From Gp13-AA77 sp035946735 (GTDB lineage: Bacteria > Acidobacteriota > Terriglobia > UBA7540), in NCBI GenBank assembly GCA_035946735.1, contig DASYYZ010000172.1, positions 1-64,000 of the forward strand: DNA of 64,000 nt. The letters run 5' to 3'. Position numbers and translations under genes: made by a program. This document shows, in pieces, positions 41,827 to 51,008 of this stretch. How positions within the stretch are numbered: position 1 is the first letter of the stretch; every line of letters starts with the position of its first letter. Under the pieces are notes generated by a model that was not told the DNA's origin, searched no databases, and was given only the letters and a program-made list of their open reading frames with translations.

Positions 41827-42813
41827 CTACTGCTCCTGGTCCGGAGGCTGCCAGACGTCAGGAACCGCCGCGATCAAAGCAGGATCAAGTGATTTGAGCT
41901 TGAGTTGCTTCGTGAGAAAAGCGACGCGGTCGGCCCGCGCCGCCGCATTGAGCGAATGGGGCGCGTCATAGATCTTCAGCACTTTCGGATCGCTCACCGC
42001 TGCCGCGTACTCTCGCGCCCGGATGGGGTTCAGAAACCTTTCCTGCGAGCCGTACTGCAAGAGCACGGCAGCCGGCGCGGCATGCGAGACGAATTTTCCG
42101 GGATCGAGCCACGCATACTTGGCAGTGAAGGCGTCAACCCTGGCAGGGCCAGCCTTGAGGCGAAACTGCTTGAACTCCTCCGATCTCATGTCGACGCCGT
42201 CGGACAGGGTTCCGGCCATGAGCACAAAGGCCTTGAACCGCTTGTCGAGCCCGCTCAGAAAGCCGCCGACCTCCGCGTCATAGCTGTGACCGACGTAAGC
42301 GAGGCGTGTCGGGTCCACGTCCTTGCGGGCCAGCAACAGGTCGGCACCACGGCGCATGTCGACGATCTGCTGGATGAGCTCGCTGACATTCTTTTCGCTC
42401 AGGGGATCGGGATCCTCGACGTATCCGGGGCGAGCAATCGGTCCGTCAGGCAGCAGCGAGACAACGCCGACTCGAGCCAACAGTACAGCCTCATCCAGGA
42501 ATTCCTTGCGGTTCATCACCGGAGACTTCGGCATGTACCAGTGCCCCCAGATCACCGCCGCAAACGGTCCATTTCCTGCCGGAACCACTAGATAGGCAGG
42601 GACCCGGCCGCCTTTCGGGCTCGCGTAGGAGATATCGTGCACGGCCACGTCGCCGCGTTGCTCGACGCCGGCTTCTTGAATACCGAGTGGCGCGCTCGCA
42701 TCGTACTCAAGCGCTTGGGGACCGGCGGGCTGCTGGCCGCAAACAGCGGTCCCGGCAGACAACAGCGCTGCAAACGAAGATACCCCTATTGCCAACAGAA
42801 CCCTGTGGATCAT
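41827..42813 (-). CDS. Secreted alpha/beta hydrolase (dienelactone-hydrolase-like)
   Basis: The 328-residue product has a signal peptide (VLLAIGVSSFAALLSAGTAV) and an alpha/beta hydrolase fold: a strand RVPAYLVVPAGNGPFAAVI, nucleophile elbow YVGHSYDAEV (Ser), and APHSLNAAARADRVAF with the catalytic His. The nucleophile Ser and His are in the usual positions; the Asp, probably in the AGTLSDGVD region, is not certain. It begins close behind gltX on the same strand with GAGG before the ATG at 42813, so likely co-transcribed. Substrate unknown. Confidence 0.75.
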   Translation of the reverse strand: MIHRVLLAIGVSSFAALLSAGTAVCGQQPAGPQALEYDASAPLGIQEAGVEQRGDVAVHDISYASPKGGRVPAYLVVPAGNGPFAAVIWGHWYMPKSPVMNRKEFLDEAVLLARVGVVSLLPDGPIARPGYVEDPDPLSEKNVSELIQQIVDMRRGADLLLARKDVDPTRLAYVGHSYDAEVGGFLSGLDKRFKAFVLMAGTLSDGVDMRSEEFKQFRLKAGPARVDAFTAKYAWLDPGKFVSHAAPAAVLLQYGSQERFLNPIRAREYAAAVSDPKVLKIYDAPHSLNAAARADRVAFLTKQLKLKSLDPALIAAVPDVWQPPDQEQ

Positions 42814-42820
42814 TGAAGCC

Positions 42821-44356
42821 TCAAGCCTCCTTAACTCCAGCGAAAGCGGGCAGTGCCGCGAAGTCGCGCAGGCGTTGACCGACACCCTTCACCGGACGAC
42901 CGAGCGCCAGCTTGGATCCCTCTTCGAAGATCGGAATCAGCTTCTCGAGCTCAGGACCCGATGCCGCGCCCGTAAGAGCCACCCTGATGGGATGAAATAA
43001 CTCTCGGCCTTTCTTGCCGGTCTGACGCTGCACTTCTTTGGTGATTTCGCGAAAACGCGCGTAAGTCAGCCCACCCTCGGCGGCGGCAGCATCGAGTGCG
43101 AGCGGAACGAAGTGCCCAAGCACCTCGCGGGCTCCCGGCTCATTGATCTCTGTCCAGGTGTCAGAATTCTCGGCCAGAATGCGTGCGTCGTATTCGAAAA
43201 TCACCTTCGCCGCCTGCGGGAGCTGACGCAGGTAATCGAGATTCTTCAGCACAGCGTCAACTACGCGCTCCAGCCACGCCAGCACAGCTTCACTGGCTGG
43301 CACGCTCAGGTATCCCGCTTCTTCTAGTGCCGGTATTGCAAGCTCCGCCAGGCGGCGCAACGACGCTTCTTTCATGTAGTGCCGGTTGAGCCAGTTAAGT
43401 TTTTCCTGATCGAATATAGCCGGACTCTTGGTGATGCGATCGAGCGAAAACTCCTCCACCAGATTTTCCAGAGAGAAAATCTCGCTCACCCCGTCCGATG
43501 CCGACCATCCGAGCAAGGCCAGGTAATTCGTGAGGGCCTCCGGCAGAATTCCCATTTCACGAAAGTTCTCGAGCGAAGTCGCACCGTGGCGCTTGGAGAG
43601 GCGCGTGCGGTCGGTGCCCAGGATTGTGGAGAGGTGTGCGAAACGCGGCGGCGTCCAGCCGAACGCCCGATAGACAGCCAGTTGGCGCGGCGTGTTAGAG
43701 ATGTGATCGTCGCCGCGGATCACGTGGGTGATCTGCATCGCCTCGTCGTCCACCACGACCGCAAAGTTGTAGGCCGGGTTGCCGTCCGAGCGCAGCAAAA
43801 TGAAGTCGCCGATGACCTCGCTGGAAAACCCGGTGGAACCGTGCACCAGATCGTCCCAGGCGAATTCGGCTTCGCGAATCCTCAACCGTACCGATGCCGG
43901 CTGGCCCTCAGCCACCTTGCGGGCCGCTTCTTCCCGGGGACGCGTGCGGCAGCGGCCCGAATACTTGGGTTGGTTTCCGGCCTTGAGCGCCGCCTCACGC
44001 TCGGCCTCGAGTTCCTCGGGCGTGCAGAAGCAAAAGTAAGCCAGGCCGCGATCGATCAGGTCCAGGGCGTGTCGACGGTGCAACTTGTGGCGCTCGGACT
44101 GGCGATAAGGCGCGAACGGGCCGCCGATGTCTGGACCTTCATCCCAATCGAGTCCGAACCACCGCAGGTCCGCAATCAACTGGGTCTCATAGCGCGCCTC
44201 GGAGCGCGCCACGTCCGTGTCTTCGATGCGAAGGATGAAATCACCCTTGTGGCGCCGGGCGAAAAGCCAGTTGAAGAGCGCGGTGCGCGCGTTGCCAACG
44301 TGCACGTAACCGGTAGGGCTCGGTGCGAAACGCACTCGCACCCTGTCTGTGGCCAT
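42821..44356 (-). CDS. gltX: Glutamyl-tRNA synthetase
   Basis: GltX charges tRNA-Glu with glutamate. The 511-residue class-I synthetase has the HIGH-type motif SPTGYVHVGNARTALFNW and the KMSKS-type LSKRHGATSLENF; YFCFCTPEELEAEREAAL and the zinc-site-like region fit the bacterial GluRS plan, and the anticodon-binding C-terminal helical part follows (LDAAAAEGGLTYARFREI). The start ATG at 44356 lies two bases after the surE stop, and the hydrolase gene follows. Confidence 0.96.
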   Translation of the reverse strand: MATDRVRVRFAPSPTGYVHVGNARTALFNWLFARRHKGDFILRIEDTDVARSEARYETQLIADLRWFGLDWDEGPDIGGPFAPYRQSERHKLHRRHALDLIDRGLAYFCFCTPEELEAEREAALKAGNQPKYSGRCRTRPREEAARKVAEGQPASVRLRIREAEFAWDDLVHGSTGFSSEVIGDFILLRSDGNPAYNFAVVVDDEAMQITHVIRGDDHISNTPRQLAVYRAFGWTPPRFAHLSTILGTDRTRLSKRHGATSLENFREMGILPEALTNYLALLGWSASDGVSEIFSLENLVEEFSLDRITKSPAIFDQEKLNWLNRHYMKEASLRRLAELAIPALEEAGYLSVPASEAVLAWLERVVDAVLKNLDYLRQLPQAAKVIFEYDARILAENSDTWTEINEPGAREVLGHFVPLALDAAAAEGGLTYARFREITKEVQRQTGKKGRELFHPIRVALTGAASGPELEKLIPIFEEGSKLALGRPVKGVGQRLRDFAALPAFAGVKEA

Positions 44357-44358
44357 CG

Positions 44359-45168
44359 CTACAATTCACCTTCGGCGGTTACCGGAGCAGGCTCCGGTTC
44401 AGGCGCAGGGGCGCTCGCGGTCGGCACCTTCAAGACGGAGGTCCAGGAGGAGAGTCGCTTCAGGCTGGGGTAATCGGTGCGATCAACTTGTAGCGGCGTG
44501 ATCGAAATCTCGTGCGCCAGAATAGCCGAATAGTCCGAGTCAGCCTCCACATTTTCGTAAGCAATGGACTCGTCCTGCCAGTAGTAGGGACGGCCGCGCG
44601 GGTCCTGCTTTTCATAGATGATGTTCTGCGTGATCTTGCGGCTCTGGCGGGTGAAACGCACCCCCTTGGCGTCGCCGCGTGGCACGTTGACGTTGAGCAT
44701 CACGCCCGGGGGCAACCCTTCCTGCAGGACCCTGGCGGCGAGTTCAGCCGCGAACGCCGCTGCTACGGAGAAATCAACATTCTTCCGCGAAGCCAGAGAC
44801 ATGGCGATGGCCGGCACGCCGTGCAGGGTGGCTTCAAGCGCTCCCGCCACGGTGCCGGAATAAATCAGATTCTCACCGAGGTTCGCGCCTGCGTTGATGC
44901 CGGAAACCACCAGGGCCGGCGGAGTCTTCATGAGCTGATGCAGCGCGAGAATCACCGCGTCGGCCGGAGTTCCTGAGACAGCGTAGTGGCGTTCGTCGAG
45001 AGCGTATACCCGCAGCGGCGAATGAATTGTGATCGCCTGGCTGGTCGCACTGCGCTCAGCGTCCGGGGCAACAACCAGAATGTGCCCCACCGGCTCGAGG
45101 GCCTTCTCCAGAGCTTTCAGTCCGGCCGCATGAATGCCATCGTCATTAGTGATCAGAATTCGACTCAT
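44359..45168 (-). CDS. surE: 5'/3'-nucleotidase SurE
   Basis: SurE is a survival-related nucleotidase that hydrolyses nucleoside monophosphates. The 269-residue product starts SRILITNDDGIHAAGLKALEKAL with the metal Asp-Asp; VAPDAERSATSQAITIHSPL, GTPADAVILALHQL, VVSGINAGANLGENLIYSGTVAGA (read in halves) and the C-terminal PLQVDRTDY complete the family. I choose ATG 45168; an upstream ATG at 45222 would add an atypical 18-residue leader. It is the first gene of surE-gltX-hydrolase, all within a few bases. Confidence 0.94.
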   Translation of the reverse strand: MSRILITNDDGIHAAGLKALEKALEPVGHILVVAPDAERSATSQAITIHSPLRVYALDERHYAVSGTPADAVILALHQLMKTPPALVVSGINAGANLGENLIYSGTVAGALEATLHGVPAIAMSLASRKNVDFSVAAAFAAELAARVLQEGLPPGVMLNVNVPRGDAKGVRFTRQSRKITQNIIYEKQDPRGRPYYWQDESIAYENVEADSDYSAILAHEISITPLQVDRTDYPSLKRLSSWTSVLKVPTASAPAPEPEPAPVTAEGEL

Positions 45169-45397
45169 AGTGGAGGTTGCGACTAACGCCCCGAGCGCCG
45201 AATCCGCCGGGCTTTGGCTCATATTCAGCCAGGCTTGATCTGCCTGCCGAGCCTTTCGTTACGCCTTAACGAACAGTTTAGCACGGGCTCCCGCTGAGAG
45301 AAGCAGGCGCGCGGAACGCTTGTACTTCCGGCCCGTCTTCCGGTTTCCCAGGCGCGTCCATACTGGTCACACCATTCCTGCCGCGATTGAATACAAG

Positions 45398-46651
45398 CTA
45401 CTCGCTAGGGGCAGGCTTCTTGCGCGCCGGAGCCGCCACCCGGCTCGCAATCTGCCTCTCGATCTCGGCGCGGCGCAGCTCGCCCGTCCGGCGGTATAAC
45501 TCAGCGAGCCGCGCGTGCACCTCGGGATCTTGCGGCTTCAGATTCTTGGCCTCCAGCAGATATTTTGCAGCGTCCGAATAGTTCCTGGCTTCGAAGTTTC
45601 TCGCTGCCAGAATTGAGGCAAGCTTGAAAAGCAATTCCGTAGTATCACGATCGTCAGGGTTGAGCTGATGCGCGTGTTGAAGAACGCCGTACGCCTTCAC
45701 ATCGTCCTTGAGTAGAAACAAGGCCGCACCCAAGAGGGCATTTGAGTCGAAGAAGTCCGGCCGCAGGGCGACAGCGCGCTCTAGTGGTGCGCGAGCTTCC
45801 TGGTACCGCTTCAGGCGAAACCAAGTGAGCCCCAGGTCGTGCTCGATCTCATAGGAGTCCGGATCGAGCCAGGCGGCGCGCTGGAGCGGCGCTACAGCTT
45901 CTTCATAAAGCCCGTGCTGGCCGTAGATCATGCCTAGCAAGGTCAGTTGATCCGGGTCATCGGGCCGGAAGAGCGTGGCGCAACTATCCCGAGCCTCGGC
46001 GGGCGTCCCACGCTCGAGAGCGCGGCTGCAGGCGACGCCCTCCTCGGCGGCGCGATTGTAGCTCTGCCGCAAAACGGCGGCGCGTTCGTACGCCTTCTTA
46101 GCTTCAGCAGCGCGACCTTCGCGCTGGTAGATCCTGGCGAGGCGGTCAGGCACGCGAAAATCGCGTTGATTCAGCGGCTCCGCACGTTTCAGCCACTCCT
46201 CGGAAGCCCTCAGGTTGCCATTTTCAAGATACGCTGCTCCCAGGTAATAGGCCGTGTCCGGAAACGGCGGCCGCCTCACGATGCTCCGGAACTCACGGAT
46301 GGCGCCGTCGAAATCGCGTTCCGCAAGGCTGATGCGTCCGATGAAATAAGCAACGCTTGGATCATTGTGAGTCTGTCCTCGAAGGACCTCGAACTCGCGT
46401 CGGGCGTCCCGATCGCGTCCCAGCGAGAAGTAGCAAACCGCGAGTTGATAACGGATGCGTTCCAGTTGCGGCGCGAGCGCCAAGGCGGCTTCGAACTCCT
46501 CGGCAGCCTTGGCAAAGCGATCGTCTTTTTCGAGCTCGTACCCTCTGCCAACGTGAGCCTCAACAGCAGGCGTGGTCTCTGGAGCGCCTTTGCGCGGCGG
46601 CAACGTCTGAGAGAATTTCAAAGCGAGGAGTAATCCGAGAATAGGCAGCAT
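45398..46651 (-). CDS. TPR-repeat protein
   Basis: The 417-residue product begins with a short hydrophobic export segment (LPILGLLLALKFSQTL) and then about eight tetratricopeptide repeats, for example YELEKDDRFAKAAEEFEAAL, YFIGRISLAERDFDGAIREF, GLYEEAVAPLQRAAWLDPDS and AARNFEARNYSDAAKYLLEA. TPR arrays are protein-protein scaffolds; the role is unknown. Two TPR genes stand head to head here (the next starts at 46758), sharing a promoter region that contains one copy of the 24-base dispersed repeat. Confidence 0.85.
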   Translation of the reverse strand: MLPILGLLLALKFSQTLPPRKGAPETTPAVEAHVGRGYELEKDDRFAKAAEEFEAALALAPQLERIRYQLAVCYFSLGRDRDARREFEVLRGQTHNDPSVAYFIGRISLAERDFDGAIREFRSIVRRPPFPDTAYYLGAAYLENGNLRASEEWLKRAEPLNQRDFRVPDRLARIYQREGRAAEAKKAYERAAVLRQSYNRAAEEGVACSRALERGTPAEARDSCATLFRPDDPDQLTLLGMIYGQHGLYEEAVAPLQRAAWLDPDSYEIEHDLGLTWFRLKRYQEARAPLERAVALRPDFFDSNALLGAALFLLKDDVKAYGVLQHAHQLNPDDRDTTELLFKLASILAARNFEARNYSDAAKYLLEAKNLKPQDPEVHARLAELYRRTGELRRAEIERQIASRVAAPARKKPAPSE

Positions 46652-46656
46652 CGCAA

Positions 46657-46680
46657 GGCGGGCGAGACGCCCGCGCTCCC
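46657..46680. repeat. Dispersed 24-base GC-rich repeat, copy 2 (inverted)
   Basis: Exact reverse complement of the copy at 6714-6737. It begins five bases from the start codon of the TPR gene transcribed leftward, placing it in that gene's leader, between the two divergent TPR genes. Its palindromic core could fold in DNA or RNA. Confidence 0.75.
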
Positions 46681-46757
46681 GGGAGGCGGTCCTGCAGTGC
46701 CTCTGAATCGCTTGCGGAACCAGCCGGTTCCCCGTCCCATCATGCCATAATGCTCAC

Positions 46758-47984
46758 GTGAGACTGGAGACCTGTCGCGTTCCCCGCCGCCGGCGCAGCC
46801 ACTTACGAGTTGCGTGCGCGTGCTGCATTGGCTTCATCGTCGTCCTCATCCCGAGCCAGGCCCTCCCACAATCGCAGGCGACACCTTCCAACTCTTCAGT
46901 CGAGCAGCAGATTCGGACAGCGTTGGCTCAGGGCGCTATCTCGCAAGCGGAAACCGACTTGACGCAGCTTTTGTCCGAGCCCCGGCTGGAATCCGGTCTC
47001 CTGCTGCGCGTCGGAATCGCCTTTGCCCAACGCGGGCTCTATTCCGAGGCCTCCCGGGCCTTCGCGCGGAGCGCGCACGACGATCCTGCCATCTTCGAAG
47101 CGCATTACAATCTGGCGCTCGCGCAGTTGGCGCAAAACCGACCCGGCGAAGCCTTCAGGACGATCGATCAGGCGCCGCACACCTCGGCTCAGGACTCCAC
47201 GGCGCGCCTCTACCTGCGGGGAAAGATCGAGGGGCAAATGGGCCAGACGCAGGCTGCGCAACACGACCTCTCGGCCGCGCTCGAGAAGGATCCTGGAAAC
47301 GAGAATTACGCTCTCGACCTCGGCTTGCTATGTCTCAGGGCCCACGCCTACCTGCAATCAGAGCGCGTCTTCACGCGCGGCACAGAGCTAAACCCCCGTT
47401 CGACCTATCTCCTGCTTGGCCTGGGGCTGGCCCAGTTCCTCGGGGGGCGCACCAGTCAATCCGTGGAATCCTCGCGCCGCCTGCTCGCGCTAGCGCCGGG
47501 GTTCTCGACGGCCCGACTGTTGCTCGGTTTCACGCTCTACTTTGACGGCAACCTTGACGCGGCCCGCCAGGTGGCCCGTGATGGCATTGCTCTGCCCGAT
47601 CCCAACCCCTACCTTTATTACCTTGACGCGGTCGCTTCCCTAAAACAGCACGACAACGCGCGAATCCTTGCCGATCTGGCCGCTGCCGAGAAAGGCCTGC
47701 CCTCGTGCGCCCTCTGCTACGTCGCCTCAGGCAAGGCCCGCGAGCAGCAAGGCGATCTGCCTGGTGCTCTTTCCGATTTCGAGACCGCCGTGCATGTCGC
47801 CCCCGGATTGTCCGAGGGCTGGTATCATCTGGCATCGGTCTCTGACCGCATGGGCAAGAAAGAGGAGGCCGCGCAGGCTCGGGGCCATTTCCAGCGCATG
47901 AAGGTCAGCGAGGACGAGCGCGAGAAGGAACTGATGCAGGGCGTGTTTCTTCAGAGCCTGGGCGCGCAAGACGGAGCGCGCTGA
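46758..47984 (+). CDS. Secreted TPR-repeat protein
   Basis: The 408-residue product starts at GTG 46758 with an export segment (CACCIGFIVVLIPSQALP) and then repeats such as LAQGAISQAETDLTQLL, RGLYSEASRAFARSAHDDPA, NPRSTYLLLGLGLAQFLGGR and GDLPGALSDFETAVHVAPG, typical TPR. A DGNLDAARQVARDGIALPD block follows. Its function is unknown. It is divergent from the preceding TPR gene. Confidence 0.85.
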   Translation: MRLETCRVPRRRRSHLRVACACCIGFIVVLIPSQALPQSQATPSNSSVEQQIRTALAQGAISQAETDLTQLLSEPRLESGLLLRVGIAFAQRGLYSEASRAFARSAHDDPAIFEAHYNLALAQLAQNRPGEAFRTIDQAPHTSAQDSTARLYLRGKIEGQMGQTQAAQHDLSAALEKDPGNENYALDLGLLCLRAHAYLQSERVFTRGTELNPRSTYLLLGLGLAQFLGGRTSQSVESSRRLLALAPGFSTARLLLGFTLYFDGNLDAARQVARDGIALPDPNPYLYYLDAVASLKQHDNARILADLAAAEKGLPSCALCYVASGKAREQQGDLPGALSDFETAVHVAPGLSEGWYHLASVSDRMGKKEEAAQARGHFQRMKVSEDEREKELMQGVFLQSLGAQDGAR

Positions 47985-48027
47985 CCGGGAGGCCATGGCC
48001 GCCAGATTTATTGCCCAGGCCCGTGCT

Positions 48028-48050
48028 GTAGCGGCCCTCTGCGAGCGCCG
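48028..48050. repeat. Degenerate copy of the REP-like hairpin core
   Basis: GTAGCGGCCCTCTGCGAGCGCCG agrees at 18 of 23 positions with the core of the 25.6-kb element (25637-25659). Arm pairing is weakened (GCGGCCCTC / GAGCGCCG). It lies in the gap between the TPR gene and the fusion gene. Confidence 0.45.
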
Positions 48051-48102
48051 GACGCACTGGTCGAGACCCCACTACAATCCATGGGCAGCTGGATCGGCCA
48101 AT

Positions 48103-50046
48103 TCATTGGCGGCCCCCATCCTGCACTCGTTCAAAATCAACATTCAGGATTGGGTACTTTCTCCAGTCTTTGTAATCGAAGTGCCACCATTCATCTTCGT
48201 AGACAGTAAAACCTTGGTTCTCCATGGCATGGCGCAGCAAGGCGCGATCCCAGCGCTCGACCGAAGTTCCGCCGGGATAAAAAGGATACGCGCGTTCCGT
48301 CATCTCATCGTAACCGCTCACCATCGGCGGCTCGGCGCCCGTCTTCAGATCGTAAAGCGTGAGGTCCACCGCGCAGCCGCGATTATGGCGCGAGCCCTGT
48401 GTGGGATCGGCCACAAAGATGTGGTCGGCGTCGGGCACAGCATCCCAGAACATCTTGGTGACGTACCACGGCCGGTAGGCGTCGTGAATCAGCAGCCCGT
48501 AGCCGAGATCGTGCAGCTTATGGCTGGCACGAGCCACAGCTTCCGCGGCCGGGCGCTGCATGAAGGCGCGTGCCTGGCGGTACATGGGAGTGCTCAGGAA
48601 GTTGCGAGTGCTTGCGTACCGGATATCGAGCTTGATGGTGGAATCGACCTTGACCAGTTCGACGAGGTCCGGACGCAAGAAGTTGCCGGATTCGCCCGGC
48701 GGCTGCGCGGCCAGCGCGTCGCGCCTCAGGTCGTCAACGGGCTTCAAGGGAGTCACCTGGAACACGCCGCCGGCGATGTTCCCTCCCTCGCGGCGCTTGA
48801 ACTCAACCCAGCCGATCTTCACCCCGGTGACGTTCCCCTGTGCATCGCGCTCGAAGGTAGCGCGTTCGCGATCATACAGACCGTAGTCGTGGAACTGAAA
48901 AACGTCCTTCGATACCTGGATCAGCGGCGCGTACTCGTACCACTCGATGAGCGCGGTGAGTTGGCCATCCTTTTCGAAAATGTACAGAGTGTCGTAGTCC
49001 CAGCCGTACTCTCCGATCAAATCGTTCCAGTCTTCCGGAGGCGGCGCCGGATGAGGCGATTCAACGCGGCCGAGCCTCTTGGAGCCAACCTGAACAGCAC
49101 GATCCAAAACCGTGACCGGCGTGCCGTAATCCAGGCGATCGTCGACCACCAGGTTTGTTCCGCGCGCGCGCAGCTCCACTTCGAATCCGCCGGACGCGGG
49201 CTGCACGAGCAGGCGGCCTTCGTGCTCCTTCAGGTCCACTGCGTCCGCACCGTTTCCATATCGGCCCGCCAGCTTGCGTGCCAGCGCGGGATCCACGGGG
49301 TTGGTCACTTCAACCTTGGGGAGCGGTTGATGGGCGCGCGAGGCCAGCATCAATCGCAGGGCCTCAGTGGCAATGTGATCGGTCACGGCGTTGGAGCTGT
49401 CCAGGGTAGCCACGGCCACCACGCCGAGCTTGTCGTCCGGCAAGGCGTCGAGCGTGGTGGCGAAACCGTAGATGGCGCCGTCATGTCCAACCACACGATG
49501 CCCCTCGAGCTTGCCGAGCGCGAATCCAAGACCGAAACGCCCGGGATTTTCCGCACTGGAGAATTGCGGCGTCCACATTTGGTCGAGCGTCGATTTGCTG
49601 ATCACTTGACCGCCCGGGCCGCGCCCGCTCGCAAAAAGAACGCTCTCGAACTGCGCCAGGTCAGTGACCGTCGTGTACAAACTGCCAGCCGGGAAGATGC
49701 CGATCTGAAATGTGGGCGCCGGGAAAAAGCGTCCATCGTAGGTCCACATCTCGGCCTTGGCGAGATCGCGGGTCAGCTCAGGCGTGGGTTCGAAGCCACT
49801 GGCGTGCAGTCCCATCGGCTCGAGAACAGCCTGCTTGAGGCCGGCCGCAAACGGCTGCCCGCTGACCTGCTGGAGAACGTATCCCACCACGGTGATGCCG
49901 GCGTTCGAATACTTGGTGTGTGCGCCGGGCGGATACACGAGCGCGGTCTGATTGAGGCTATGCACCACTTCCGCCAGACCGGGCGGGTGCGAGTCGAAGT
50001 AGTGGCCTTCAGGCGGTTCGCGCACCAGGCCCGAGCGGTGCGACAT
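48103..50046 (-). CDS. Fusion: truncated serine beta-lactamase-like domain plus VanX-type D-Ala-D-Ala dipeptidase
   Basis: The N-terminal part (residues about 1-205) is class-C beta-lactamase/PBP-like: MSHRSGLVREPPEGHY, the catalytic Tyr in KYSNAG and the third motif VVGHDGAIYGF. The S-x-x-K nucleophile segment, normally about 60 residues upstream, is missing; homologous sequence continues in frame only to about 50100, where it meets an unrelated truncated TPR gene. After an intermediate domain (about 210-440), the C-terminus (about 457-647) is a complete M15D dipeptidase: HDAYRPWYV, zinc ligands in SRHNRGCAVD (about H554, D561) and EWWHFDY (E619, H622). So the dipeptidase looks intact while the beta-lactamase half is dead. 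The fused plan suggests cell-wall peptide processing. Confidence 0.8.
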   Translation of the reverse strand: MSHRSGLVREPPEGHYFDSHPPGLAEVVHSLNQTALVYPPGAHTKYSNAGITVVGYVLQQVSGQPFAAGLKQAVLEPMGLHASGFEPTPELTRDLAKAEMWTYDGRFFPAPTFQIGIFPAGSLYTTVTDLAQFESVLFASGRGPGGQVISKSTLDQMWTPQFSSAENPGRFGLGFALGKLEGHRVVGHDGAIYGFATTLDALPDDKLGVVAVATLDSSNAVTDHIATEALRLMLASRAHQPLPKVEVTNPVDPALARKLAGRYGNGADAVDLKEHEGRLLVQPASGGFEVELRARGTNLVVDDRLDYGTPVTVLDRAVQVGSKRLGRVESPHPAPPPEDWNDLIGEYGWDYDTLYIFEKDGQLTALIEWYEYAPLIQVSKDVFQFHDYGLYDRERATFERDAQGNVTGVKIGWVEFKRREGGNIAGGVFQVTPLKPVDDLRRDALAAQPPGESGNFLRPDLVELVKVDSTIKLDIRYASTRNFLSTPMYRQARAFMQRPAAEAVARASHKLHDLGYGLLIHDAYRPWYVTKMFWDAVPDADHIFVADPTQGSRHNRGCAVDLTLYDLKTGAEPPMVSGYDEMTERAYPFYPGGTSVERWDRALLRHAMENQGFTVYEDEWWHFDYKDWRKYPILNVDFERVQDGGRQ

Positions 50047-50102
50047 CAGCTCGCGCAGCGTGATCGGCTTGTTGAAGGGATTCTGCGGATGAAAATCGGG
50101 AA

Positions 50103-50633
50103 TCCGCCTACGAACGGGCCTTAGCCATAAAACCGAACCTGCTTGATGCGCAAATGTTCCCGGCGAATCTCTTCGTAGACACCGGAAAAGTTGAGCGGGC
50201 GCTGCCGTTATTGCGGGACGCCTTGATGACGAACGGCAATTATGCCGCCGCCCACTGGGAATTAGGATATGTCTATCGATTCACTGGGATGTTGGAGCAG
50301 TCCGTCGCGGAGTGCGAGCGGGCGCGTCAGCTCGATCCGTTAGTCAAGGCCAACGGCTCGGTGTTAAACACCTACCTTTATCTGGGACAATACCAGAAGT
50401 TTCTGGAGAGCTTGCCAGTCGACGATTCGTCGTTCATCCTCTTTTACCGTGGCTTCGGAGAATCGAGCATCTCGGCCGGGGTGCCGAATCGGACCGTTCG
50501 GCTGCGTTGGCGCAAGGCTAGGGTGGCCACCCCAATCGGAATCAGCCGATCCTGGCCGAAGGGCAACCCAAAGTGGGGGTGCGTCATGATCTGGAGGAAG
50601 AACCTGCCGTCTCTTCGCGTGTACAGCAACTGA
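50103..50633 (+). pseudogene. Truncated and frameshifted TPR-protein gene
   Basis: From about 50106 the frame reads AYERALAIKPNLLDAQ, KVERALPLLRDALMTNGNYA, AHWELGYVYRFTGMLEQSV and LPVDDSSFILFYRGFGE, the TPR tail common in acidobacterial kinase or cyclase-linked TPR proteins. After 50462 the frame degrades into basic, low-complexity residues (VRLRWRKARV) and stops at 50633. The 5' end is abrupt: it meets the truncated end of the opposite-strand fusion gene. No complete gene remains. Confidence 0.7.
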
Positions 50634-51008
50634 GATTCAGGCGGCCTGCGAGGTGAAATCCTACAGAGTACGAAGGGTCGCGTGTGGAAGGCCAAATCTT
50701 GGCTTTGCTTCTCGCGCTGCTCTCGGATAAGCTGGACCCCTTCGAACTGTCGCAGGCGGTGCTTGGTGATTCCGATGGAAGGCAGAGCGGATTGAACCGA
50801 CGTGAAGGACTGGTCGGAGGTCGAGCCGAGCGTCGCAGCGGCGCCGCGAATCGGAATTGGGGAGCATAAGAAACCTGTAACAAAACTAGCCCCAGCGGCC
50901 ACGTAAGTGATAGAAAAGGGGTTCTGGCTTTTGAGCGAAAGCAGATTCCCAGAGTGGCTGTAAGGATAAGAAAACAATGGGACAAGATGTAAGGAATGGA
51001 AAAACAGC
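50634..51008. other. Gap with no recognised gene
   Basis: Between the broken TPR gene and the tRNA-Lys fragment I find no frame with a recognised family on either strand. Base composition becomes less GC-rich toward the end (50870-51010, with AAGGATAAGAAAACAATGGG), unlike neighbouring coding DNA; this end directly abuts the tRNA half and may be foreign DNA. Confidence 0.4.

Noticed and set aside
47995..50124. 709-codon open frame on the plus strand
   Set aside because: It is the antisense of the beta-lactamase/VanX fusion, which carries clear motifs on the minus strand; the plus frame has none.
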